NCBI GenBank assembly: GCA_945487985.1
Contig: CALYTX010000027.1
Span: 1 to 10,377, forward strand
Source of the DNA: an uncultured Verrucomicrobiota bacterium
GTDB lineage: Bacteria > Verrucomicrobiota > Kiritimatiellia > RFP12 > UBA1067
Reading direction: 5' to 3'
Length of the DNA: 10,377 nt
Part shown: positions 1 to 6,457 of the stretch, piece after piece
Layout: every line of letters starts with the position of its first letter
How positions within the stretch are numbered: position 1 is the first letter of the stretch
Position numbers and translations under genes: made by a program
Notes under the pieces: model-generated
What the model was told of the DNA's origin: nothing
The model's database searches: none
The model's input: only the letters and a program-made list of their open reading frames with translations

Positions 1-2
1 GT

Positions 3-617
3 CCTTTGTTGCTGCTTGACGCCGGCGCGAATATGGATTGCAAGCCCGAATGGCTGGCGCAGTGGGCTGTCATGGGGTCGGTGTTTTCGCGCTCGGTGCT
101 CGGGCGCGAGAATCCTGCCGTGGGGTTGGTTTCGATCGGGGCGGAGCCGTGCAAGGGCAACGCGCTCGTGCATGAGACTTATCCGCAGATTGCCGCGGTC
201 AAGGGTTTGAATTTCGTCGGCAATATTGAAGGCCACGATATTTGTGGGGGCAATGTCGATGTGGCCGTGGCCGATGGTTTTGTGGGCAATGTGATACTCA
301 AGTCGGTAGAGTCGGTCGCGCACGCGATTGGCGGCTGGTTGAAGGCCGAGCTCAAGAAGAATTTCTTCCGGATGCTTTGCGCGCTGACGCTTAAAGGGGC
401 TTTCAAGGCGCTCAAGCGCCAGATGGACCCAGAAGTCTACGGCGGCGCCCCGTTGCTGGGCGTCAACGGCAATGTGATTATCACGCACGGCAATTCCACC
501 CACAAGGCGATTTTCTACGCCGTCAAAGCCGGCGTCGCTGCGGCGACCAACGACGTGTCGGGGCTTATCGCAAAAGCCGTCGCCGAACACGCCGCGAGCG
601 CGAACACGCAGCAATGA
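3..617 (+). CDS. plsX: Phosphate acyltransferase PlsX, 5'-truncated by the window edge
   Basis: PlsX makes acyl-phosphate from acyl-ACP and phosphate, the first step of the PlsX/PlsY route to phosphatidic acid. It is a soluble, membrane-associated enzyme. The visible part is about the C-terminal two thirds of a protein usually 330-350 residues long. The reading frame is open to the left edge, so the TTG at 6 is not the true start. The family signatures are clear: LLDAGAN near the left edge, MGSVFSRSVLG, VGLVSIGAEPCKGN, FVGNIEGHDI, and the strongly conserved VAVADGFVGNVILK, followed by GGAPLLGVNGNVIITHGNS. The stop codon overlaps the leuS start as ATGA (614-617), so the two genes are probably co-transcribed and translationally coupled. 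PlsX is more often followed by fabH; here it is followed by leuS. The family call is very secure. Confidence 0.95.
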   Translation, partial: PLLLLDAGANMDCKPEWLAQWAVMGSVFSRSVLGRENPAVGLVSIGAEPCKGNALVHETYPQIAAVKGLNFVGNIEGHDICGGNVDVAVADGFVGNVILKSVESVAHAIGGWLKAELKKNFFRMLCALTLKGAFKALKRQMDPEVYGGAPLLGVNGNVIITHGNSTHKAIFYAVKAGVAAATNDVSGLIAKAVAEHAASANTQQ

Positions 618-3223
618 GCGAATATAATTTTTCTGCCATTGAGAAGAAATGGCAGAAGTTCTGGCTCGAGAACCAGACTTTCAAAACGCCTGCCTTCAGC
701 GACAAGCCGAAGTTCTACTGTCTTGATATGTTCCCATATCCGTCGGGGGCGGGTTTGCACGTCGGCCACCCCGAGGGCTACACGGCCACCGACATCCTTT
801 GCCGCTACAAGCGCATGAAGGGCTTTAACGTCTTGCATCCGATGGGATGGGACGCCTTTGGCCTGCCGGCCGAGCAGTATGCTGTCGAGACTGGCACGCA
901 CCCGGCGGCGACGACGAAGAAAAATGTCGACCGTTTCCGCGAGCAGATTCGCGCGCTCGGCTTTTCCTACGATTGGGATCGTGAAATCAACACCACCGAT
1001 CCGAAGTACTACAAGTGGACGCAGTGGATTTTCGAGCAACTCTACAAGAAAGGCTTGGCCTACGTCGCCGAAGTGCCGGTCAACTGGTGTCCTGCGCTGG
1101 GGACGGTGCTCGCCAACGAAGAGGTAATCGACGGACGCAGCGAGCGCGGGAACCATCCGGTGATCCGCAAGCCGATGCGCCAGTGGATGCTCAGGATTAC
1201 CGATTATGCCGAGCAGCTGCTCGCCGGTCTCGACGATCTCGACTGGCCGGAAGGCGTCAAGGAAATGCAACGCAACTGGATTGGCAAATCCACTGGCGCG
1301 CTCGTCGATTTCAAGGCAACCGGCACAGCCGATACGATTACCGTCTACACAACTCGCTGCGATACGCTTTTCGGTGCGACTTATATGGTGCTTTCGCCCG
1401 AGCACCGGCTCGTCGAGAAATGGCTCGCCGACGGCGCGGTCAAGAACGTCGCTGCGGTCGAGGAATATCGGCGGCGGGCGGCCGGCAAGAGCGATTTGGA
1501 GCGCACGGAGCTGAACAAGGAGAAAACCGGCGTCCGGCTCGAGGGCGTGACGGGGCGCAATCCCGTCAATGGCGAGGAGCTACCGATTTACATTTCCGAC
1601 TATGTGCTGGCGAGCTACGGCACCGGCGCGATTATGGCAGTGCCGGCGCACGACGAGCGCGATTTCGAGTTCGCCAAGGTCTTCGGCTTGCCTATCTACC
1701 AGGTGGTGGCCCCGGCGGGAAGCGAGCTCGCCAAAGCCGCGGCGGAAGCAGGCGAGAACCGCGTACCCTACGCCGGCGAGGCGGCGTTCACCGACATCGC
1801 CTCGGGAGTAATGGTCAACTCGGGCTTCTTGAACGGCCTGAGCGTTTCCGCGGCGCGTCCGGCGATGATCAAATGGCTCGAGGAACACGCGGTGGGCAAG
1901 GCGAAGACGCAATACAAACTGCGCGACTGGCTCTTTTCGCGCCAGCGCTATTGGGGCGAGCCATTCCCGGTGATTCATTGGGCCGATGGAACCCAGACCT
2001 TGGTCGATGAGGGTGATTTGCCGCTGACCTTGCCGGAACTGGTCGACTACAAGCCGACCGGCACCGGCGAACCGCCGCTCGCGAAGGCGAAGGATTGGGT
2101 GAATGTCGTCCGCGCCGACGGCGTCAAAGGCGTACGCGAGACGAACACGATGCCGCAGTGGGCCGGCAGTTGCTGGTATTATCTGCGCTATATTGATCCG
2201 CATAATGACAGCGCGTTTTGTGATAGCAAACTGTTGAAGGACTGGCTGCCTGTCGATCTTTACGTCGGCGGCGCGGAGCATGCGGTTTTGCACCTGCTCT
2301 ACAGCCGTTTCTGGCATAAAGTGCTCTTCGATCTTGGTTTAGTGCCGACATCCGAGCCGTTCCAGAAGCTTGTCAATCAGGGCATGATCCTCGGCATGGC
2401 CTACAAGAACTCCCGTGGAGTGCTCGTGCCGATGGATCGCGTCTCCTGGAAGGACGGCAAGCCGTTCGGGCCTAAGAACTGGGGCATCGAGGGGGCGGAT
2501 ACAACCGAGCTCGAGGCGCTGACGGAGTTTCCGGCCAAGATGTCCAAGTCGCTCAAAAACGTTGTCAATCCCGACGATGTCATTCGCGACTATGGCGCCG
2601 ATTCGTTGCGGCTCTACGAAATGTTCATGGGTCCGCTGCAGGTTGTCAAGCCTTGGCAGACCAAGGGCGTGGAAGGTGTGCACCGCTTCCTCAAGCGCGC
2701 CCACAGGCTTGTCGTGGATACCAAGGCATCGGATCGTCCGTTGACCAAGGCGCAAGCCAAGACGCTTAATGCGATGGTCAAGAAAGTGGGGGACGATCTC
2801 GAGGCGATGGCCTTCAACACTGGCATTTCGGCGATGATGGTTTTCGTCAACGAGGCCGAGGCGGAAGCGAAGGTGGCGGGCGAATTGCCGCGGGAAATGC
2901 TCGAAAAGTTCGTTCTTTGCCTGTCGCCCTATGCGCCGCATCTCGGCGAAGAGCTCTGGCAGTATCTCGGCCATGCCGACACGCTCGCCTACGCGCCGTG
3001 GCCGGCCTATGATCCGGCCGCGCTGGTTGAAGACGAGATTGAAATTCCGGTCCAGGTGCTTGGTAAGTTGCGCGGACGCATTCGCGTGCCAGTCGCGGCG
3101 GATGCTGCCGAGATGGAGGCTGCCGCGCGCGCGAACGCCGATGTCGCCAAGCATCTTGAGGGCAAGACGATTGTCAAGGTGATCGCCGTGCCCAAGCGGA
3201 TGGTCAATTTTGTCGTCCGCTGA
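614..3223 (+). CDS. leuS: Leucyl-tRNA synthetase
   Basis: This class I aminoacyl-tRNA synthetase charges tRNA-Leu with leucine in the cytosol. Its 869 residues match the usual bacterial length of about 800-880. The HIGH motif is HVGH at residues 49-52 within a typical MFPYPSG...HPEGY block. The KMSKS loop is at 642-646, preceded by FPA and followed by LKNVVNPDDV. The CP1 editing domain is intact: a threonine-rich segment TVYTTRCDT at 243-251, and GTGAIMAVPAHDERDF at 336-351, whose Asp is the conserved editing aspartate. The tRNA-binding C-terminal domain ends with VQVLGKLRGRIRVP and IVKVIAVPKRMVNFVV. The start ATG at 614 overlaps the plsX stop by 4 bp, and no nearby alternative start would preserve the conserved N-terminal IEKKWQKFW. 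Nothing suggests truncation or frameshift. Confidence 0.98.
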   Translation: MSEYNFSAIEKKWQKFWLENQTFKTPAFSDKPKFYCLDMFPYPSGAGLHVGHPEGYTATDILCRYKRMKGFNVLHPMGWDAFGLPAEQYAVETGTHPAATTKKNVDRFREQIRALGFSYDWDREINTTDPKYYKWTQWIFEQLYKKGLAYVAEVPVNWCPALGTVLANEEVIDGRSERGNHPVIRKPMRQWMLRITDYAEQLLAGLDDLDWPEGVKEMQRNWIGKSTGALVDFKATGTADTITVYTTRCDTLFGATYMVLSPEHRLVEKWLADGAVKNVAAVEEYRRRAAGKSDLERTELNKEKTGVRLEGVTGRNPVNGEELPIYISDYVLASYGTGAIMAVPAHDERDFEFAKVFGLPIYQVVAPAGSELAKAAAEAGENRVPYAGEAAFTDIASGVMVNSGFLNGLSVSAARPAMIKWLEEHAVGKAKTQYKLRDWLFSRQRYWGEPFPVIHWADGTQTLVDEGDLPLTLPELVDYKPTGTGEPPLAKAKDWVNVVRADGVKGVRETNTMPQWAGSCWYYLRYIDPHNDSAFCDSKLLKDWLPVDLYVGGAEHAVLHLLYSRFWHKVLFDLGLVPTSEPFQKLVNQGMILGMAYKNSRGVLVPMDRVSWKDGKPFGPKNWGIEGADTTELEALTEFPAKMSKSLKNVVNPDDVIRDYGADSLRLYEMFMGPLQVVKPWQTKGVEGVHRFLKRAHRLVVDTKASDRPLTKAQAKTLNAMVKKVGDDLEAMAFNTGISAMMVFVNEAEAEAKVAGELPREMLEKFVLCLSPYAPHLGEELWQYLGHADTLAYAPWPAYDPAALVEDEIEIPVQVLGKLRGRIRVPVAADAAEMEAAARANADVAKHLEGKTIVKVIAVPKRMVNFVVR

Positions 3224-3236
3224 GACGGTTTGACAA

Positions 3237-3252
3237 GCAAGCGGCGGCTTGC
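3237..3252 (+). other. Small perfect hairpin between leuS and the ThyX-like gene
   Basis: GCAAGC and GCTTGC form a 6-bp perfect stem around a GGCG loop, 13 bp after the leuS stop. No run of T follows, so it is not a convincing intrinsic terminator. It could be an mRNA processing or stability element, or chance in a GC-rich 58-bp gap. Confidence 0.35.
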
Positions 3253-3281
3253 CGTAGCGGAAGGGAAGGGATTGACAGATT

Positions 3282-3839
3282 ATGGCCAGAGTGAAATTCA
3301 TGAAGGTTTTGGGGTCGTGGCGCGAGGTTGCCGACGCAGCTCGCACCACAATCCGTCGTGATGAAGGCGAGGGCGAGCCGAGCGCGAAGTGGAAAAAGCG
3401 GATTCTGCTTGCCGAGCATTCGCCGATACGCAAGCTTTGTTTCAATTGGAAGTGGCTCGATTTGCCGTATTGGGTATCGGTTCATTTCGTCCGCCACAAA
3501 TACGGCATCGAACATTTCGTATCCACCCAGCGGACCGATCGCACCGGGGAAGACCGCGCTGCGAAGATGCAGGATGCCCCGGTGATGCATGAATGCTTCG
3601 CCAACGCCCAGGCGATAATGTTTATTTCCCGGCGCCGGCTTTGCAGTCAGGCCTCGCCGGAAACGCGCGCGGCATGGAAACTTGTCGTCGATGAAATCGC
3701 CAAGGTCGAACCGGAATTGGCCGCGTGCTGCGTGCCCGAATGCGTCTACCGGGGGTTCTGTCCGGAATTCAAGCCGTGCGGCTTTTGCGAAAGCGAGGCC
3801 TATCGGCAATTGGCCGCGAGATACCGCGAGGTGCAGTGA
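3282..3839 (+). CDS. Divergent ThyX-like protein (FAD-dependent thymidylate synthase family)
   Basis: This is a 185-residue protein. ThyX makes dTMP from dUMP using FAD, NADPH and methylene-tetrahydrofolate. The match rests on LLAEHSPIR (42-50), the block HFVRHKYGIEHFVS (68-81) which fits the ThyX signature RHRx7S except that the third residue is Lys73, and NAQAIMFISRRRLC...QASPETR (108-129), which sits where canonical ThyX carries its NxR...QxEIR substrate-binding segment. The loop after Ser81 reads TQRTDR rather than the usual GRY type. The C-terminus is Cys-rich (C149, C150, C154, C160, C166, C169), a possible metal site not typical of classical ThyX. ATG 3282 has a modest GGGAAGGG upstream (3263-3270). 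It lies 58 bp after leuS, and its stop overlaps the next gene as GTGA. Similar divergent ThyX-like proteins occur, to my recollection, in phages and Firmicutes. Family membership is likely; enzymatic activity as a thymidylate synthase is uncertain. Confidence 0.72.
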   Translation: MARVKFMKVLGSWREVADAARTTIRRDEGEGEPSAKWKKRILLAEHSPIRKLCFNWKWLDLPYWVSVHFVRHKYGIEHFVSTQRTDRTGEDRAAKMQDAPVMHECFANAQAIMFISRRRLCSQASPETRAAWKLVVDEIAKVEPELAACCVPECVYRGFCPEFKPCGFCESEAYRQLAARYREVQ

Positions 3840-4702
3840 CGGCCTATTCCTACGGCCAGCAACCTTCCGACCTGACCGCGCGCGATTTGTCGCTCGGCTG
3901 GTTGGCGGGGGTTCGCCATTTGAAGACGTCATCCGCCTCTGGCTCGTATTGGCATCACCATGCGGAAATCCAATTGTTGTTCTGCATCAAAGGAGAGTTT
4001 GCCTACGAGTTCCGCGATCATCCGGCCGAAGTGCTTACCGCCGGACACTTCATCGTCATTCCGGCCGGCATCGAACATCGTCTTTCCGAAGCGATCGATC
4101 CCGCTGGGCATCGCGTGGAAATGTTGCTCGGGAACGGTGCGCGTGGCATGCACTCGCCTTTCCCGTCGAAAGTCGCCGCCGAATTGGTCGCCGCGCTTTC
4201 CGGACGGGCGTTGCATCCGACGGCGTGTTCGCGCGAGCTGACGGCTTTTTTTCTCGAACTCGATTCGCTTGCCTCGCGTGGCGCTAAATCGCTCTCGCCG
4301 GTCGAGTTGGCGCTTGCCCGCACCTTGTCCTGTCTCATCCTCCAGCGCTGCGTCCACCAGCATAAGCCAGGCCCGATCAAGGCCGGTACGCGTTTGATCA
4401 AGGAAGCCACCGCCTGGTTGAAGAGCCATTATGCTGAAAACGTGCGCATGGAGCGGCTCGTGGCATATATGGGATATTCGCGTTCGCGCCTTTTCGAGCT
4501 TTTCAAGCACGAAACCGGTCTGACGCCGGCCGATTGGCTTTCACGCCACCGCATCAAGATTGCGCGGGAGATGTTGAAAACCACGCAATTGCCGGTCTGC
4601 GTGATTGCCAAAGCGTGCGGCTATTCATCGGCGCAGTATTTCAACGCTGTTTTCCGCCGACAGACCGGATTAACCCCTTCGGAATGGCGCAGGAGGCACT
4701 GA
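3836..4702 (+). CDS. AraC-family transcriptional regulator with N-terminal cupin-like sensor domain
   Basis: This is a DNA-binding regulator of 288 residues if started at GTG 3836. The N-terminal half has a cupin-type ligand domain: WHHHAEIQLLFCIKG, then LTAGHFIVIPAGIEHRL, the usual His-rich strand and proline-containing PAGIEH turn. The C-terminal AraC domain spans about residues 187-288 with two helix-turn-helix units: VRMERLVAYMGYSRSRLFELFK (about 206-227), and IAKACGYSSAQYFNAVFRRQ ending in the diagnostic TGLTPSEWR. I chose GTG 3836 because it gives a GTGA overlap with the preceding stop and GAGGTG lies just upstream. A GTG at 3725 would extend the gene 111 bp into the ThyX-like gene and adds no domain. 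The ligand and targets are unknown. Coupling to its neighbours suggests it may regulate this small cluster, though AraC proteins often act elsewhere. Confidence 0.9.
   Translation: MTAYSYGQQPSDLTARDLSLGWLAGVRHLKTSSASGSYWHHHAEIQLLFCIKGEFAYEFRDHPAEVLTAGHFIVIPAGIEHRLSEAIDPAGHRVEMLLGNGARGMHSPFPSKVAAELVAALSGRALHPTACSRELTAFFLELDSLASRGAKSLSPVELALARTLSCLILQRCVHQHKPGPIKAGTRLIKEATAWLKSHYAENVRMERLVAYMGYSRSRLFELFKHETGLTPADWLSRHRIKIAREMLKTTQLPVCVIAKACGYSSAQYFNAVFRRQTGLTPSEWRRRH
4691..4696 (+). promoter_or_regulatory. Strong Shine-Dalgarno for the GT2 gene
   Basis: AGGAGG lies 10 bp before ATG 4707, inside the last codons of the AraC-type gene. It decides the start. The nearer ATG at 4702 overlaps the araC stop but would encode only two residues before TGA. 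Confidence 0.8.
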
Positions 4703-4706
4703 TGTC

Positions 4707-5546
4707 ATGAAACTGTCAGTGGTGATAACCACGAAAAACGAGGTGGCGAACATCGAAAACTGCATTCGGGCGTTTGACGCCTTTCGCGACGATGTCGAGA
4801 TTATTGTCGTCGACAATGGTTCGACCGACGATACCAAGGCCATCGCCGAGCGGCTCGGAGTTAAGGTTTTTGATTGCGGACCCGAAAGGTGTGCCCAGCG
4901 CAATTTTGGCTGGCGGGCGGCGCAGAGCGAATGGGTGATTGTGCTCGATGCCGATATGATCGTGCCGCGCGAGACGATAGTGGAGATTCTCGATATCGCA
5001 AATGTCTCTTCAACGGATGCGCCCGTTGCCTACTGGATCGGCGAAACGCGCACGGGCGACGGCTTCCGCGTCAAGGCGCGCAATTTCGAACGCTCGTTCT
5101 ACGATGGAACTTGCATCGATGCGTTGCGGCTTTTCCGCAAGTCGGTCCTATCCGCGGTGGGCGGCTATGACGAGAAGCTGCTTGCCGGAGGGGAAGACTG
5201 GGAACTCGATATCCGCATTCTGGCTACGGGAGCCAAATGCGCTCTGCTCCATAGTCGCCTTGTTCACAACGAAAAGCGTCTGTCGTTCAAACGCATGCTC
5301 GCAAAGAAGGCGTATTATACGCGCTCGTTTGCGGCATATCGTGCGAAGTGGCCCGGACACCCCGCGGTGAAAAAGCAGTTTTCCGCGTATTACCGTTTCA
5401 TCGGCGTTTTCGTTGAGCAAGGCAAATGGCGAAGACTGCTTCGCCACCCAATCCTTTTCGCGGCGGTTCTGTTCGAGCGTTTCGCCGTGGGTATTGTTTA
5501 TCTTGCCAATAAAGGACAAGCCAAAGCGGTTGCCGCCGATTTGTAA
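4707..5546 (+). CDS. Family 2 (GT-A fold) glycosyltransferase
   Basis: This 279-residue protein transfers a sugar from a nucleotide-sugar donor to an acceptor not identifiable here. The N-terminus is classic GT2: KLSVVITTKNE (2-12), EIIVVDNGSTDDT (31-43) with the donor-binding Asp36, then the DxD metal site in VIVLDADM (77-84, D81 and D83). The acceptor side shows VGGYDEKLLAGGEDWEL (151-167), where the ED pair is the usual catalytic-base region. A hydrophobic stretch near 247-267 (HPILFAAVLFERFAVGIVYLA) may be one membrane-associated helix. No large multi-spanning domain is present, so it is not a polysaccharide synthase. It begins 4 bp after the AraC-type gene with AGGAGG, so it is probably translated from the same message. 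A role in surface glycan or glycolipid synthesis is inference only. Confidence 0.9.
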   Translation: MKLSVVITTKNEVANIENCIRAFDAFRDDVEIIVVDNGSTDDTKAIAERLGVKVFDCGPERCAQRNFGWRAAQSEWVIVLDADMIVPRETIVEILDIANVSSTDAPVAYWIGETRTGDGFRVKARNFERSFYDGTCIDALRLFRKSVLSAVGGYDEKLLAGGEDWELDIRILATGAKCALLHSRLVHNEKRLSFKRMLAKKAYYTRSFAAYRAKWPGHPAVKKQFSAYYRFIGVFVEQGKWRRLLRHPILFAAVLFERFAVGIVYLANKGQAKAVAADL

Positions 5547-5605
5547 TGTTTTCGCGACCTTTCCACCAACCCTGCCTATAATTTCTGGAGGGGGTTCTCC
5601 GCCAC

Positions 5606-5634
5606 TTGCGCGGTGAAAGAGTATTTGATACAAT
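5606..5634 (+). promoter_or_regulatory. Promoter of tRNA-Ala
   Basis: TTGCGC (5606-5611), a 17-bp spacer, and TACAAT (5629-5634) preceded by TG at 5626-5627 form an extended -10 promoter. The predicted start near 5641 leaves a short tRNA 5' leader of about 14 nt. Confidence 0.65.
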
Positions 5635-5654
5635 ATGCGCCGTTTCCTGCAAAT

Positions 5655-5730
5655 GGGGAAGTAGCTCAGTTGGTAGAGCATCACGTTCGCAACGTGGGGG
5701 TCGAGAGTTCGAATCTCTTCTTCTCCACCA
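5655..5730 (+). tRNA. tRNA-Ala, anticodon CGC
   Basis: The 76-nt sequence folds into a full cloverleaf. The acceptor stem is GGGGAAG with CTTCTCC, and it contains G3·U70, the alanine identity wobble pair. The discriminator is A and CCA is encoded. The D arm is GCTC/GAGC with an AGTTGGTA loop. The anticodon stem is TCACG/CGTGG (first pair T·G) around loop TTCGCAA, placing CGC at positions 34-36, which reads GCG alanine codons. The variable loop is GGGTC. The T arm is GAGAG/CTCTT around TTCGAAT. It stands alone, with its own promoter upstream and a TRL-like gene downstream. CGC reads only GCG, so other Ala codons must be served by another tRNA elsewhere. Confidence 0.96.
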
Positions 5731-5745
5731 GTTTTCAGGGTTCTG

Positions 5746-5759
5746 CGGCGATTGCGCCG
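5746..5759 (+). terminator. Weak hairpin after tRNA-Ala, possible terminator or processing site
   Basis: CGGCG and CGCCG form a 5-bp stem with an ATTG loop, 15 bp after the tRNA. Only a short, interrupted pyrimidine stretch (ACCTTTACTC) follows, so termination would be inefficient. Apart from this hairpin and the next promoter, I see nothing in the non-coding stretch from 5731 to the promoter at 5817. Confidence 0.3.
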
Positions 5760-5816
5760 ATACCTTTACTCAGGGTTTACGCATTTGAACTTACGCGCGT
5801 CCGAAGTCCTGTCCGC

Positions 5817-5845
5817 TTGGCAGCATAGGGCGTTTTTGGTATAAT
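5817..5845 (+). promoter_or_regulatory. Promoter of the TRL-like gene
   Basis: TTGGCA (5817-5822), a 17-bp spacer, and a perfect TATAAT (5840-5845) preceded by TG at 5837-5838 make this the best promoter in the window. Transcription would begin near 5852 and give a leader of about 93 nt. It lies between the tRNA and the TRL-like gene, so the latter need not depend on the tRNA promoter. Confidence 0.8.
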
Positions 5846-5852
5846 TTCCAAA

Positions 5853-5920
5853 GTACGGTCGTTGCGTACGTCAAGGTCCGGTCGCGTGGTCGGGTCGATG
5901 TTGGCGAACAGCGCGACCGG
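5853..5920 (+). promoter_or_regulatory. Structured 5' leader of the TRL-like gene
   Basis: Two hairpins fill most of the leader. GTACG and CGTAC (5853-5857 with 5865-5869) close a 7-nt loop right at the predicted RNA 5' end. CCGGTCGCG and CGCGACCGG (5878-5886 with 5912-5920) form a perfect 9-bp stem around a 25-nt loop. The Shine-Dalgarno AGAAAGG (5928-5934) lies just outside the second stem. Neither stem has a T-run, so they are not terminators. They may stabilise the mRNA or control translation; no known riboswitch class is recognised. Confidence 0.5.
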
Positions 5921-5944
5921 TAAAACAAGAAAGGTAGGCATAAA

Positions 5945-6259
5945 ATGAAGACTCTGTTGGCTGTTGCGGCGATTGCGCTTTGCACGACCGGTTGTGTGAT
6001 GACCAATAAAACCAATGCAATGTCGGCGTTGACGCTCAACGTCGTCAGCCCCGACACTTCGTTCATCGACAACTCCGTCAAGCCGGTGAAGTGCGGCTCG
6101 GCCACGGCATCGGGCATCGTTTGCTTCACCGAAGGTGATTGCTCGATTGCAGCGGCGATGAAGAACGGCGGTATCTCCAAGATCCACCATGTTGACTACA
6201 AGGTGAAGAACATCCTCGGCATCATCGGCGAGACGACCACGCTTGTCTACGGCGAATAA
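5945..6259 (+). CDS. TRL-like family protein, putative lipoprotein
   Basis: This small exported protein of 104 residues has no known biochemical role. The N-terminus MKTLLAVAAIALCTTGC is a signal peptide with Cys17 as the likely lipidation site. The lipobox is imperfect (CTTGC, Thr at -3), so lipidation is probable but not certain. The C-terminal half carries the TRL hallmark: GDCSIAAAMKNGG (64-76), ISKIHHVDYK (77-86) and NILGIIGETTTLVYGE (89-104). TRL was named for a tRNA-associated locus described in Helicobacter pylori. Here too the gene lies directly after a tRNA gene, 214 bp downstream. ATG 5945 is supported by AGAAAGG 10 bp upstream and by the signal peptide. The gene is its own transcription unit, with a promoter at 5817 and a terminator at 6283. 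Confidence 0.85.
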   Translation: MKTLLAVAAIALCTTGCVMTNKTNAMSALTLNVVSPDTSFIDNSVKPVKCGSATASGIVCFTEGDCSIAAAMKNGGISKIHHVDYKVKNILGIIGETTTLVYGE

Positions 6260-6282
6260 TCCCGTCCGGTGTTCCGGTAGAG

Positions 6283-6317
6283 GCCTCAACTGCCGCCCTG
6301 CGGCGTTGAGGCTTTTT
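6283..6317 (+). terminator. Intrinsic terminator after the TRL-like gene
   Basis: An outer 8-bp stem GCCTCAAC/GTTGAGGC (6283-6290 with 6305-6312) stacks on an inner GCCGC/GCGGC stem (6292-6296 with 6300-6304). There is a single bulged T, a CCT loop, and then TTTTT (6313-6317). It is 23 bp after the stop codon and separates this unit from rpsB. Confidence 0.93.
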
Positions 6318-6322
6318 GCTAG

Positions 6323-6352
6323 TTGCGTTGCTCGCTCAGCTTTTGATATACT
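6323..6352 (+). promoter_or_regulatory. Promoter of the rpsB-tsf operon
   Basis: TTGCGT (6323-6328), an 18-bp spacer, and TATACT (6347-6352) preceded by TG at 6344-6345 form an extended -10 promoter directly after the upstream terminator. The predicted start near 6359 gives a leader of about 99 nt. Confidence 0.7.
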
Positions 6353-6373
6353 ATTGCCCATTCTGTCCATGGT

Positions 6374-6449
6374 GGGCGGAACGAAGCGAATGAACCGGGG
6401 TAATCCGTCCCTGGTCAAAGCGGATTGATCATCATTAGGATTAAAGGAG
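6374..6449 (+). promoter_or_regulatory. Candidate structured leader of rpsB (possible S2-responsive pseudoknot)
   Basis: ACCGGGG (6394-6400) pairs with CCCTGGT (6409-6415), with one G·U, around the 8-nt loop TAATCCGT. The loop is complementary to GGATTA (6438-6443), which abuts the ribosome binding site AAAGGAG (6443-6449), and alternatively to CGGATT (6421-6426). A third option is GGGCGGA (6374-6380) with TCCGTCC (6404-6410), which excludes the hairpin. Such a set of competing pairings beside the Shine-Dalgarno would suit translational feedback. S2 is known to repress its own operon through the leader in E. coli; whether this leader does so is inference. Confidence 0.45.
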
Positions 6450-6457
6450 AAAACAAA

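Noticed and set aside
1358..1360. Cys249 in the LeuRS editing segment TTRCDT, where E. coli has Pro
   Set aside because: I recall Cys here in other bacterial LeuRS, the key Thr, Arg and Asp residues are kept, and the rest of the editing domain is intact.
1015..2010. A 331-codon + strand frame inside leuS
   Set aside because: It lies wholly inside leuS in another frame. The product is Arg-rich low-complexity sequence.
3230..3277. Two perfect TTGACA hexamers (3230-3235 and 3272-3277) before the ThyX-like gene
   Set aside because: Neither has a -10-like element at 16-18 bp. For the second, the -10 would fall inside the coding region.
3725..3835. An upstream GTG start for the AraC-type gene
   Set aside because: It would overlap the ThyX-like gene by 115 bp and add 37 residues with no domain. 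GTG 3836 gives the typical GTGA overlap and a normal length.
5577..5582. A perfect TATAAT after the GT2 gene
   Set aside because: No -35 match at 16-19 bp and the TG is one base out of place. The promoter at 5606-5634 explains the tRNA better. It remains possible as a weak second promoter.
6425..6457. An upstream in-frame ATG for rpsB
   Set aside because: The strong AAAGGAG at 6443-6449 would lie inside the gene, and S2 proteins begin close to ATG 6458.
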